DNA of 55,111 nucleotides from Gemmatimonas sp. (GTDB lineage Bacteria > Gemmatimonadota > Gemmatimonadetes > Gemmatimonadales > Gemmatimonadaceae): contig JAABRO010000019.1 in assembly GCA_011390885.1 (NCBI GenBank), forward strand, positions 1-55,111, in the 5' to 3' direction. This document shows positions 37,011 through 45,839 of this stretch, piece by piece. The notes under the pieces were generated by a model, which made no database searches, was not told the origin of the DNA, and worked only from the letters and a program-made list of their open reading frames with translations. A program made the translations under genes and the position numbers. Positions within the stretch are counted from its first letter, which is position 1; each line of letters opens with the position of its first letter.

Positions 37011-38585
37011 ATGGCGAACGCGATGGAATCTCTCTTCGGCCGGGTGAACGGCTCACGCCAGACGGCGATCATCGCCGTGGGCGTCGTGGCCACCGTGGCG
37101 GTGCTCGCGCTCTCGCGCTGGGCCACGGCGCCGACGTTCGTGCCGCTCTACACCGACCTGCCGCTCGAATCGGCCGGTGTCGTCACCGACAAGCTCACCG
37201 AGTCGGGCATCGAGTTTCAGCTCGACCACGCCGGCTCCTCCATTCTCGTGCCGAGCGCCGACGTGGCCAAGGCGCGTGTGGCGCTCGCCCGCGAGGCGCT
37301 CCCGAACGCCGGCCGCCCCGGTCTCGAGCTGTTCGACAAGCCCACGTGGGGCATGACGGACTTCACGCAGAAGGTGAACTACCGCCGCGCGCTCGAGGGA
37401 GAGCTCGAGCGCAACATCGGCGCGATGCAGGGGGTCGAGCGCGTGCAGGTGCACCTTGCACTCGAAGACGAGAAGCTGTTCAAGGCCGACACGCGCGACT
37501 CGAAGGCCTCCGTCACGCTCGCCATGCGGGGCGGCGAGACGCCCGCACCGGCCACGGTGCGCGGCATCGCCAGCCTGGTGGCCGGCTCGGTGAGCGGCCT
37601 GACCGCCGAGCACGTGGTCATCGTGGACGAGCGCGGCAACGCGCTCACCGAGATCGACGACGCCGCCGGCATCGGCCTCTCCAGCCGCCAACTCACCGTG
37701 CAGCGGGAAGTGGAGCGGCACCTCGAGGAGAAGGCCGAGGCGCTGCTCTCGCGCATCGTGGGGGCCGGCAACGCGCGCGTGCAGGTCGCCGCCGCGGTCA
37801 ACTTCGATCGCGTCGAGCGCACCACGCAGTCGGTCAATCCCGACCAGCAGGCGATCGTCACCGAGCAGAAGAACGAGATCATTCCGCAGGCCGGACAGCC
37901 CGGCGCGTCCTCCACGAACGTCTCGACCAGCTACGAGACCACGAAGAGCGTGGAGTCGTTCAGCGGCGCGATCGGCAACGTGCGCAAGCTCACCGTGGCC
38001 GTGCTCGTGGCCGACAAGGTCACGCTCACGCCGACGGCCGACGGCGCCGAGCCGGTGCCACCGGTGGTCACGCCGCGCACCGCCGAGGAACTGGCGCGCA
38101 TCGAGACGCTCGTGCGCAACGCACTCGGCGTGGACGACGCGCGCGGCGACGGCGTGTCGGTGGTGAGCGCCCCCTTCGACCTGCCCATGCTCACCGCGCC
38201 CGTCGCGGACTCGCTCCCCGAGCCCACGCTCGTGACGCAGGTGATGAACAACCCCAAGCCGGTCATCACGATCGCCGCGATCCTTGCGCTGCTCGTGGTC
38301 ACGCTGGTGATGGTACGCGCGCTGCGGCCTGCGCCTGCACCGGCCGCACCGGCGCCCACGCCGGCGCTCGCCGCCGCGACCCCCGTCTCCGCCGGCGCGC
38401 TCGGCAGCGGCGCGATGGCGTCTGCCGCCACGGCGGCGGATGAACCCGAAGAGCTCGACGCCCCGAAGAAGCCGGTGAAGCTCCCGCCGCAGGCGACCAC
38501 TCCCGAACGGGAGCAGGCCATCGCCACCGTCGAGCAGCGCCCCGACGCCGCCGTGCGCGTGACCCGCGCCTGGCTGAGGTCCTGA
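37011..38585 (+). CDS. fliF: Flagellar MS-ring protein FliF
   Basis: 524 residues. Two membrane segments frame a periplasmic ring-building part: TAIIAVGVVATVAVLALS (about 18-35) and VITIAAILALLVVTLVMV (about 420-440). Ring motifs include FVPLYTDLPLESAGVVTDKL, FDKPTWGMTDFTQKVNYRRALEGEL and a central linker before EQKNEI. The cytoplasmic tail ends REQAIATVEQRPDAAVRVTRAWLRS, the FliG-binding helix. Length is normal. It starts six bases after fliE and ends one base before fliG. Confidence 0.97.
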   Translation: MANAMESLFGRVNGSRQTAIIAVGVVATVAVLALSRWATAPTFVPLYTDLPLESAGVVTDKLTESGIEFQLDHAGSSILVPSADVAKARVALAREALPNAGRPGLELFDKPTWGMTDFTQKVNYRRALEGELERNIGAMQGVERVQVHLALEDEKLFKADTRDSKASVTLAMRGGETPAPATVRGIASLVAGSVSGLTAEHVVIVDERGNALTEIDDAAGIGLSSRQLTVQREVERHLEEKAEALLSRIVGAGNARVQVAAAVNFDRVERTTQSVNPDQQAIVTEQKNEIIPQAGQPGASSTNVSTSYETTKSVESFSGAIGNVRKLTVAVLVADKVTLTPTADGAEPVPPVVTPRTAEELARIETLVRNALGVDDARGDGVSVVSAPFDLPMLTAPVADSLPEPTLVTQVMNNPKPVITIAAILALLVVTLVMVRALRPAPAPAAPAPTPALAAATPVSAGALGSGAMASAATAADEPEELDAPKKPVKLPPQATTPEREQAIATVEQRPDAAVRVTRAWLRS

Positions 38586-38586
38586 C

Positions 38587-39630
38587 GTGAGCACCGCCGT
38601 CGCCACCCGCGGCGCCGACCGCTACGCCCTTGAGCGCCTGACCGGCCGCCAGAAGGTCGCCATCGTGTGCATGGCGCTCGGCGCCAAGCATGCGGCGCGC
38701 ATCACGGGCCAGCTCGCGCCCGATGAAGCCGAGATCGTGGCGCTCGAGATGGCCACGCTCGACCGCGTCCCCCCCGAGACGATCACCGCCGTGCTCGAGG
38801 AGTGGCTCGAGCTGACCGTGGGCATGGACTCGCTCAACACCGGCGGCGTGGAGTTCGCGCGCGAGGTGCTCGAGGAGGCCTTCGGTCCGGCCAAGGCGCA
38901 GCAGATCCTCAAGCGCATCCAGGGGCAGCTCGCCGACAGCGACCGCTTCGGCCGCCTGCGTCGCGCCGACCCGCAGCAGCTCGGCAGCACGCTGCGCGGT
39001 GAACACCCGCAGACCATCGCGCTCATCCTCGCGCACCTCGACCCGGGGCACGTCGCGCAGATCCTGCGCGAGCTCGACAGCACGCTCGGCGGCGAGGTGA
39101 TGTTCCGCATCGCGCGCATGGAGAAGGTGTCGCCCGAGATGATCTCCCTCGTGGAGCGCGCCATCGGCAGCGAGGCCGAAATGGCGTTCACGCAGGGCAT
39201 GAGCAGCGTCGGCGGCCCGGCCGCGGTCGCTGCCGTGCTCAACCTCGTGAGCACGTCGCTCGAGAAGGAAGTCCTCGAGGCCGTCTCCGAGCGCGACCCC
39301 GCGCTCAGCGACCAGATCAAGAACCTCATGTTCGTCTTCGAGGACCTCATCACCCTCGACGACAAGTCGCTGCAGCGCCTGCTGCGCGAGATCGACGTGA
39401 AGCAGCTCGCGCTCGCCCTCAAGGCGGCCAGCGCCGAACTCAAGCAGCGCATCATGGGCGTCATGTCGCAGCGCGCCGTGGCGGGACTCAAGGAGGAGAT
39501 CGAGTTCCTCGGCCCGGTCAAGATGCGCGACGTCGAAGCCTCGCAGTCGGACATCGTGTCGAAGGTGCGCGCGCTCGAGGAGACGGGCGAGATCGTGCTC
39601 TCGGCGGGGACGGAAGATGTCATCATCTGA
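38587..39630 (+). CDS. fliG: Flagellar motor switch protein FliG
   Basis: 347 residues with a GTG start at 38587, one base after the fliF stop. N-terminal, middle and C-terminal domains are all present: LTGRQKVAIVCMALG, GEHPQTIALILAHLDP, the RIARMEKVSPEMI block, and in the C-terminal domain LMFVFEDLITLDDKSLQRLLREID with charged residues that face the stator (KAASAELKQRIMGVMSQRA). It forms the C-ring top and generates torque. The 3' end overlaps fliH by 14 bases. Confidence 0.97.
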   Translation: MSTAVATRGADRYALERLTGRQKVAIVCMALGAKHAARITGQLAPDEAEIVALEMATLDRVPPETITAVLEEWLELTVGMDSLNTGGVEFAREVLEEAFGPAKAQQILKRIQGQLADSDRFGRLRRADPQQLGSTLRGEHPQTIALILAHLDPGHVAQILRELDSTLGGEVMFRIARMEKVSPEMISLVERAIGSEAEMAFTQGMSSVGGPAAVAAVLNLVSTSLEKEVLEAVSERDPALSDQIKNLMFVFEDLITLDDKSLQRLLREIDVKQLALALKAASAELKQRIMGVMSQRAVAGLKEEIEFLGPVKMRDVEASQSDIVSKVRALEETGEIVLSAGTEDVII

Positions 39631-40354
39631 CGCCGCCATGCCGTCGCCGTGGGCGCTCGACGAACTCGACGTGGACGACGTGTTCACGCCGCTGCACGAC
39701 GCGTACGGTCACGCGCTGCCGTTGTCCGACATGGCACGCCAGGGCGATCCGCAGGTGCCGTCGGCCGAGCAGGCCGCTGCACTCGCCGCGGCCGAAGCGG
39801 ACCGCGCGGCGTTCGAGGCCCGCGTCACCGAGCGACTCGCCGCGCTGCGGCCGGCTGTCGAGGCGGAGGCCTATGCGCGCGGACGCGCCGACGGCCTTGC
39901 CGAAGGTGCCGCCCAGGGACGCGAGCAGGTCACGCGCGTGCTCGATGCGCTGATGGAGGCCACCGCCTCCGTGCATGCGCACGAACAGCGCTGGCTCGGC
40001 AACGTGGAAGAGAACCTCGCCGCCATCGCGGTCACCATCGCTCGGCATGTGATCCATCGCGAACTCGCCACCGACGCTTCGGTCGTCACCGACCTCGTCG
40101 CGCGCGCGCTGCGTCAGTTCCCGCTCGAGAAGCAGCTCACCGTGCGGCTCGCCGCCGATGATCACGCGATCGTGATGGACGCGCTGGCACACGGCGGCCT
40201 CGAGGTGCCCGCCACGCACGAGATCCGCTGGCTCGCCGACCCGCACATCGTGCGCGGCGGCTGCCTGGTGGAAGGGCGCGAGCGGGTGCTCGACGGCCGC
40301 ATCGACACCGCGCTCGAGCGCACCTATCGCGCCCTTGGCCAGGTGCAGGCATGA
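39617..40354 (+). CDS. fliH: Flagellar export ATPase regulator FliH
   Basis: 245 residues from 39617; an internal ATG at 39638 is an alternative that avoids the fliG overlap. The N-terminal half is an Ala/Glu/Arg-rich helix with AYARGRADGLAEGAAQGREQ, the glycine-spaced coiled coil typical of FliH. The C-terminal half (HVIHRELATDASVVTDLVARALRQF...TALERTYRALGQV) is the V-ATPase-E-like globular domain. FliH binds FliI and holds it at the export gate. Stop and fliI start overlap (ATGA). Confidence 0.9.
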   Translation: MSSSDAAMPSPWALDELDVDDVFTPLHDAYGHALPLSDMARQGDPQVPSAEQAAALAAAEADRAAFEARVTERLAALRPAVEAEAYARGRADGLAEGAAQGREQVTRVLDALMEATASVHAHEQRWLGNVEENLAAIAVTIARHVIHRELATDASVVTDLVARALRQFPLEKQLTVRLAADDHAIVMDALAHGGLEVPATHEIRWLADPHIVRGGCLVEGRERVLDGRIDTALERTYRALGQVQA

Positions 40355-41736
40355 GCGCCGCGATGCACGACCGCACGGCACCCGGCTTCGACGCCGACAC
40401 CTTCGCCGCCGACACTTTCACGGCGCGCCTCGACGACGTGGCCAGCTTCGCCACGTACGGACGGGTCACGCGCGTGGTGGGCCTCGTGCTCGAGGCCACC
40501 GGCCTCGACGCCGGCCTTGGCGCGCTCTGCCGCGTGACCAGCCACTCGCGCGATCGCTCCGTGCTCGCGGAAGTGGTCGGCTTCCACGAGCGGAGCGTGC
40601 TCCTCATGCCACTTGGCGAAATGGACGGCCTGCACCCCGGCGCGAGCGTGCAGCCGCTCGGCCGCTCCTTCGGCGTGGACGTGGGGCCGTCGCTGCTCGG
40701 CCGCGTGCTCAACGGCCTTGGCCATCCCATCGACGGCAAAGGCAAGCTCGATGTCGTGGAGCGCGTGCCGCTCTCCGCCGAGCCGCCGAATCCGCTCGAC
40801 CGCCAGACCATCGACCGGCCGCTCGAGACGGGCGTGCGCACCATCGACGGCCTGCTCACCGTGGGCCGCGGCCAGCGCGTGGGCATCTTCGCCGGCTCCG
40901 GCGTCGGCAAGAGCACACTGCTCGGCATGATCGCGCGACATGCGAAGGCCGATGTGAACGTGATCGCACTGCTCGGCGAACGCGGTCGCGAGGTGCGCGA
41001 CTTCCTGGACAATGCGCTCGGTGCGGAAGGGCTCGCGCGCAGCGTGGTGATCGTGGCCACTGGCGACCAGGCGGCGCTCGTGCGCGCGCGCGGTGCGCTC
41101 GTCGCGACGGCGATCGCCGAGTACTTCCGTGACCAGGGCAAGCAGGTGCTGCTCATGGTGGACTCCGTCACGCGCGTGGCCATGGCCTGGCGCGAGATCG
41201 GCCTCGCCACCGGCGAGCCGCCCACTACCAAGGGCTATCCGCCCAGCGTGTTCGCCAACCTGCCGCGCCTGCTCGAGCGCGCGGGCAACGGCGCGCGCGG
41301 CGGCATCACGGGCATCTACACCGTGCTCGTGGACGGCGACGACTTCAACGAGCCCGTGGCCGACGCCGCGCGCTCGATCCTCGACGGCCACCTCGTGCTC
41401 ACGCGCAAGCTGGCCGCACAGAACCACTACCCGTCCATCGACATCCTCGAGTCCAAGAGCCGCGTGCGCGACGCCATCGTGTCGCCCGCGCAGCGTGACG
41501 CCGCTTCGCAGGTGCAGCGGCTCGAGGCCGCGTATCGCGAGAAGGAGGACCTCATCATGGTGGGCGCCTACCAGAAGGGGAGCGATCCGTACGCCGATGC
41601 CGCGCTCGCGCATCGCGAGTCGGCGCTCGACTTCCTGCGCCAGTCCCCCGACGAGGTCACGCTCTTCGGTGACACGTACGGCGCACTCACGCAGCTCGGC
41701 GGCACCATCGCCGCCGCCACGCGGAGGCCGGCATGA
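40351..41736 (+). CDS. fliI: Flagellar export ATPase FliI
   Basis: 461 residues, F1-beta-like ATPase of the flagellar type III export apparatus. Walker A FAGSGVGKST is at about 180-189, Walker B VLLMVDSVTRVA follows, with the ALLGERGREVRDF and PPTTKGYPPSVFANLPRLLERAG blocks characteristic of FliI. The N-terminal 20 residues are an extension before the beta-barrel domain. It overlaps fliH by four bases and fliJ by four. Confidence 0.97.
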   Translation: MSAAMHDRTAPGFDADTFAADTFTARLDDVASFATYGRVTRVVGLVLEATGLDAGLGALCRVTSHSRDRSVLAEVVGFHERSVLLMPLGEMDGLHPGASVQPLGRSFGVDVGPSLLGRVLNGLGHPIDGKGKLDVVERVPLSAEPPNPLDRQTIDRPLETGVRTIDGLLTVGRGQRVGIFAGSGVGKSTLLGMIARHAKADVNVIALLGERGREVRDFLDNALGAEGLARSVVIVATGDQAALVRARGALVATAIAEYFRDQGKQVLLMVDSVTRVAMAWREIGLATGEPPTTKGYPPSVFANLPRLLERAGNGARGGITGIYTVLVDGDDFNEPVADAARSILDGHLVLTRKLAAQNHYPSIDILESKSRVRDAIVSPAQRDAASQVQRLEAAYREKEDLIMVGAYQKGSDPYADAALAHRESALDFLRQSPDEVTLFGDTYGALTQLGGTIAAATRRPA

Positions 41737-42215
41737 GCTTCACCTTCCGCCTCCAGCGCGTGCTCGAGTTGCGCGAGGAAGCCGAGCAGGCCAAGGCGCG
41801 CGCGTTCGCCGAGGCGTCCGACGACGCCGACCAGGCGCGGCGCCGACAGGATGCGATCGCCTCGCTGCGCACGCTGCAGCGGCAGGCGCTCGATGCGGCC
41901 GCGCGCGGCGTCATCACCGCCGGTGAGCTGCAGCACCTGTCATTCCTCGTGAGCGCGCTCGACGACCGGCTGGCGCGCGCCAGCGAGGACGTGCGCGAGG
42001 CGGAGCGCCTCGTGGCCGACACGCAGGCCGCACTGCAGGCCGCGTCGCGCGACCGCCGCGTGCTCGACCGCCTCAAGGAACGGCACAGCGAGCGCTGGCA
42101 GGAAGCCGCGCTGCAGCAGGATCGCCTCGCGATGGACGAGATCGCGCTCTCACAGTACACGCGCCGCACTCCCACACCGCCCGAGACGGCGGCTCACCAC
42201 CAGGACCTCGCATGA
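41733..42215 (+). CDS. fliJ: Flagellar export chaperone FliJ
   Basis: 160 residues, almost entirely helical: FRLQRVLELREEAEQAKARAFAEA at the start and long heptad-rich helices to the C-terminus (RRVLDRLKERHSERW). This is the two-helix coiled-coil of FliJ, which acts as the gamma-like stalk of the FliI ring and connects it to FlhA. Sequence is poorly conserved in this family, so position after fliI is a large part of the evidence. Confidence 0.88.
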   Translation: MSFTFRLQRVLELREEAEQAKARAFAEASDDADQARRRQDAIASLRTLQRQALDAAARGVITAGELQHLSFLVSALDDRLARASEDVREAERLVADTQAALQAASRDRRVLDRLKERHSERWQEAALQQDRLAMDEIALSQYTRRTPTPPETAAHHQDLA

Positions 42216-42883
42216 TCAAGTCCCTGATCCTTCCCGCGATCCTCGCGCTCGTCGTGGGCCTGGCCGGCAGTGCCGGCTACGCCGTGATGCACGCGCGCAC
42301 CGCACACGCCACCAACGTGGCCGCGGCCGATTCGATCGCGCGTGTGCACGCCGACAGCGTGCGCGCCGACAGCATCGCCGCCGACAGCATCGCGCAGCAG
42401 GCCGCGGTGGCGGCGGCAGCGCTCGAAAGCGTGCTGGACACCCCCGCCGATTCCATTCGCGCGCTGCTCGCCGCGCGCGAGGCGGGATTGGCCGCTCCGA
42501 CGCCGTCGGCCGCCCCCGCACCGTCGACCGACCGACCGTCCACCGCCACGCCGACAACCGCACCGTCGACACCTGATGCAGCGGCCGCCACGCCAGCGCC
42601 GGCCCCCGATCCCGCCGTCTCCGCCGCGACCGCCGCCACGCGCGCGATCGCCGAGAGCGCGTCGGAGACCATCCCCGAACGCCGCCTCGCCAAGATCTTC
42701 AGCGCGATGTCCGCGCGCGACGCGGCCAAGGTGCTCGAGCAGATGTCCGACAGCGACATCCGCACGATCCTCGCCATGATGGGTGACCGACAGGCCGCCG
42801 CTGTGCTCGCGCAGCTGCCGGCATCGCGCGCCGCGATCATCACCACGGGCAGCGCCCGTGCCACCGGGAGTGTCACGCCGTGA
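42212..42883 (+). CDS. MotE-like protein (MgtE N-terminal-type domain), membrane anchored
   Basis: 223 residues. One N-terminal membrane segment (SLILPAILALVVGLAGSAGYAV) is followed by an Ala/Asp/Ser-rich periplasmic-type helix, then a Thr/Pro/Ala-rich linker (90-145). The C-terminal 65 residues hold IPERRLAKIFSAMSARDAAKVLEQMSD and IRTILAMMGDRQAAAVLAQLP, a helical repeat shared with the N-domain of MgtE and with MotE, a chaperone of the stator protein MotC. It overlaps fliJ and fliK by four bases each. A role in stator or rod assembly is likely. Confidence 0.75.
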   Translation: MIKSLILPAILALVVGLAGSAGYAVMHARTAHATNVAAADSIARVHADSVRADSIAADSIAQQAAVAAAALESVLDTPADSIRALLAAREAGLAAPTPSAAPAPSTDRPSTATPTTAPSTPDAAAATPAPAPDPAVSAATAATRAIAESASETIPERRLAKIFSAMSARDAAKVLEQMSDSDIRTILAMMGDRQAAAVLAQLPASRAAIITTGSARATGSVTP

Positions 42884-45015
42884 GCCTGCTGCCCCTGTCG
42901 CCCTCGGCCGCACCGCGCAGCACGCGCGCCGCTGACAGCGACATCGTCACGCCGCGCTCGCGGTCCACCGAGCGCGCCGCGCGTACGGAGCGCCCGGACG
43001 GCGCCGACCGCAGCGCGCGCACCGACCGCAGCGAGCAGGCCGACGAGCGTGCGGCCCGTGACCGCGCGATTCGTGAACGTGTGGGCACGCCGCCTGACTT
43101 CGGGTCGATCATGGCTCTGATCGCGCTCGCGGCATCGCGCGAAGCGCAGGCAGCGCGCACCGCCGCGCGTGGTGACACGCCGGCCCCCGACGAAGCGACG
43201 CCCGTCGACGAGGCGGTGAACGAGAGCGTATCCGCCGAGGCGCAGGGCACCATCGACACGACCGACGACACGTCGCGCCGCGGCCTCGGCAGCTGGAGCC
43301 TCGAACAGCTGCAGACCGAACTGCAGCGGCGCACCGACAGCGTCGGCACCGATCCGCTCGCGAGTGTGCGCCGCGTAGCGCGCACCGTGCTCGCGTCGGC
43401 ATCGCCGGCAGCCACGGCGCCGTCCGAGCTCGACGCGCGCACCGCTGCACTCGCGCCGCGCGGCCTGTCCACCGACGACCGCCAGCTCGCGCTCGCGGCA
43501 CTGGCCGAGCGTGCGCAGGGCGCCAACGTGAGCGAACTGCTCGCGCGCGGTGATCGCGAAGCCGCCGGCCTGCGCGGCCGTCTCGATGCGCTGCTCGATG
43601 CCGCCGGCACCGCACGCGGTCGCGCGATCGCCGAGTCGGCGCGCCCCGAGTTCGCCAACGCCGTCGCGCGCTCGGCCGCCGACGTGAACGCCGCCGTGCG
43701 CGACGTGGACGCGCTCGCGCCCGAGTTCAAGGGCCGCCTCGATCGGGTGATCGATCGCATGCGCGACGAGTTCGGCCACGACGTGCAGGTGGTGGAGACG
43801 GTGCGCTCCCCCGAGCGCCAGGAGCACCTGCATGCGCAGGGGCGCACGCGACCCGGCCCTGTGGTCACGTGGACGCTCGACAGCGCGCACCTCAGTGGTG
43901 AAGCGGCCGATGTGATCGTCGACGGCAAGTGGAACAACCCGCAGGGCTATGCGCGTCTGCACGCGATTGCCGCGGAGGAAGGACTGCACACGCTCGGCAT
44001 GCGCGATCCGGGGCACCTCGAGCTGCGTGGGTCGGCCGGCAATGGCGCGCGCACGCTCTCCGCGCGTGCGACGGATGACAGCGCGGCGGCCATCGGCGCA
44101 TCGGGCGTCGGGGGAGCCGGCATGGCGAGTGTCGCACGCGTCGCGCAGGTGGCGCAGGTCGCGAGCGTCGCGCGTGTGGCCACGGTGGCGCGCCCTGGCG
44201 CGACGGGGCTCGCTCGCGCGGCCGAGCGCATCGGTCGCGACCCGGGCACACCCGCGCCTGCCGCCACGGACGGACTGCCCGCGAGCGCGTCGCGCGCGGG
44301 CATGCTCGCCAGCGCCGGCGCCGCATCGCGTCCGGCTGGCGGCGACACGTCCAACGAGTCGGGGCAGGATGCGGCGGGCGAGCGCGACCGTCGCGCGTCG
44401 CGCGTGAGTGAACTGAACGCCGCGTCGGCGCGCGCGACCGCGTCGATGGAGGGCACGTCGGCCATCGGCAGCCTCTCGCCGTCGACCGCGCGCCTGGTCG
44501 ACCAGGGCATCGCCGCCGTCGAGGCACCGGCCGAGAGCACCGCCGCTGCGCGCGCCGAGTCGATCGCCGTACTGCGTGAAGATGCGCCCGCGCGGCCGCT
44601 CACGTCGCTCACGATGCAGCTCGAGACCCCCGATGGTCCGGAGCAGGTGCGCGTGAGCCTGCGCGGTGGCGTGGTGGGCGCGCAGGTGAACACATCGAAC
44701 GCCGAGCTCGCCGATCGCCTGCGCCTGCAGACGGCCGACCTGCAGGACGCGCTCGGCCGCCATGGGCTCGACACCGAGCCGATGCGTGTGCAGCAGACGT
44801 CGCGCACGCAGGACGCCGACGCCGCGCGCCTCGCGATGGCTGATCGCGGCGAGACGCTCAAGGCCGCCGGCGCCGCTGCCGGCCAGCAGTCCGGGTTCGA
44901 GCAAGGTGGTCGTGACCGCCAGCCCGCGCGCCCGCAGCAGGACCGTGACGCGCGCGACGCGCAGCAGGACCCTCACCAGCAGCGCCGGCGCGATGACCGG
45001 CAGGAGCAGCGTTGA
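42880..45015 (+). CDS. fliK: FliK-like hook-length control protein with embedded M15 peptidase domain
   Basis: 711 residues, GTG start at 42880 overlapping the preceding stop. The C-terminal part (about 560-640: LTSLTMQLETPDGPEQVRVSLRGG...LADRLRLQTADLQDALGRHGL) is the FliK/Flg_hook domain that binds FlhB to switch export. In the middle (about 280-385) is a zinc peptidase domain of the M15 (VanY/endolysin) kind: VVETVRSPERQEHLHAQGRT, SAHLSGEAADV with His337 and Asp344, and DPGHLEL with His379 and Glu381. All metal ligands and the base are present. The long linkers are Ala/Ser-rich, as in ruler proteins, and the C-terminal tail is Gln/Arg/Asp-rich. Peptidoglycan cutting during rod passage is a possible role. 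Confidence 0.85.
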   Translation: MSLLPLSPSAAPRSTRAADSDIVTPRSRSTERAARTERPDGADRSARTDRSEQADERAARDRAIRERVGTPPDFGSIMALIALAASREAQAARTAARGDTPAPDEATPVDEAVNESVSAEAQGTIDTTDDTSRRGLGSWSLEQLQTELQRRTDSVGTDPLASVRRVARTVLASASPAATAPSELDARTAALAPRGLSTDDRQLALAALAERAQGANVSELLARGDREAAGLRGRLDALLDAAGTARGRAIAESARPEFANAVARSAADVNAAVRDVDALAPEFKGRLDRVIDRMRDEFGHDVQVVETVRSPERQEHLHAQGRTRPGPVVTWTLDSAHLSGEAADVIVDGKWNNPQGYARLHAIAAEEGLHTLGMRDPGHLELRGSAGNGARTLSARATDDSAAAIGASGVGGAGMASVARVAQVAQVASVARVATVARPGATGLARAAERIGRDPGTPAPAATDGLPASASRAGMLASAGAASRPAGGDTSNESGQDAAGERDRRASRVSELNAASARATASMEGTSAIGSLSPSTARLVDQGIAAVEAPAESTAAARAESIAVLREDAPARPLTSLTMQLETPDGPEQVRVSLRGGVVGAQVNTSNAELADRLRLQTADLQDALGRHGLDTEPMRVQQTSRTQDADAARLAMADRGETLKAAGAAAGQQSGFEQGGRDRQPARPQQDRDARDAQQDPHQQRRRDDRQEQR

Positions 45016-45803
45016 TGTTCGACATCACCCGCATCGCCAGCCCGACGGCGCTCGCGCCGCGGTTCGACACCGTGGCCGCCCCACCGCAGGCGGAAGCCGC
45101 GCCCACGCCACCGCCGCCCATCGGCTCCGGCAAGAAGAACGACGCCCTCGGCCGCAACGAGTTCCTGCAGCTGCTCGTGGCGCAGATGAAGAACCAGGAC
45201 CCGCTCAACCCGATGGACGGTCAGGAGATGGCCGCCCAGCTCGCGCAGTTCTCGCAGGTGGAGCAGCTCATCGACATCAATGAATCGCTGCAAACCGTGG
45301 CGGGCAGCCAGGTCGAGCTCGGACTGGCCATGGAGGACCTCACCAGCATCACCGTCGCACAGGGCGATGCGATGGCGCTGCTGCTCGAGCAGTCGATGGC
45401 GATCAACACCGTCGGTCGCACCGGCGTGCTCGACGGCAACCAGCTCTTCGTCGGCCGGGACGGCAGCGGCAGCATCACGATCGACTCCGGCGCGCTCGAG
45501 GGTGTCGGGCGGCTCACCGTCGTGAACGAGCGGGGCGACGCCGTGGCGACCGGCTCCGTGGCCGGCGTGCGTCCCGGCATGCAGTCCATCGACCTCGAGG
45601 ACTTCGGCTTCGATCCGCCGCTCCCCGCGGGCCGCTACACGTTCCGCTTCGACGTCACCAATGCGACCGGCTCCTTCCAGCAGGCGCAGACCTACACGAC
45701 GGGGCGCATCACCGGCCTCCGCTACGAGCAGGGCGTGCCCACGCTCATCCTCGGCGACTCCCTCAGCGTTCCCTTCTCATCCCTCCTGCAGATCCGCAGC
45801 TGA
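45015..45803 (+). CDS. flgD: Flagellar hook-capping protein FlgD
   Basis: 262 residues, ATG at 45015 overlapping the fliK stop by one base. N-terminal capping motif LGRNEFLQLLVAQMKNQDPL, then GQEMAAQLAQFSQVEQLIDIN, the conserved FlgD signature. The C-terminal half holds a beta-sandwich (IDLEDFGFDPPLPAGRYTFRFDV...) with Tudor/FnIII-like character. FlgD caps the growing hook and is discarded afterwards. It precedes flgE by 36 bases. Confidence 0.96.
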   Translation: MFDITRIASPTALAPRFDTVAAPPQAEAAPTPPPPIGSGKKNDALGRNEFLQLLVAQMKNQDPLNPMDGQEMAAQLAQFSQVEQLIDINESLQTVAGSQVELGLAMEDLTSITVAQGDAMALLLEQSMAINTVGRTGVLDGNQLFVGRDGSGSITIDSGALEGVGRLTVVNERGDAVATGSVAGVRPGMQSIDLEDFGFDPPLPAGRYTFRFDVTNATGSFQQAQTYTTGRITGLRYEQGVPTLILGDSLSVPFSSLLQIRS

Positions 45804-45839
45804 CCTGCGGCCACCCTTCCTTCACGAGGTTTCCTCTTC

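Noticed and set aside
42277-44976. An 899-codon minus-strand open frame opposite the motE-like and fliK genes
   Set aside because: Composition is Arg/Ala/His-rich without motifs, while the plus strand has a consistent flagellar series with four-base overlaps.
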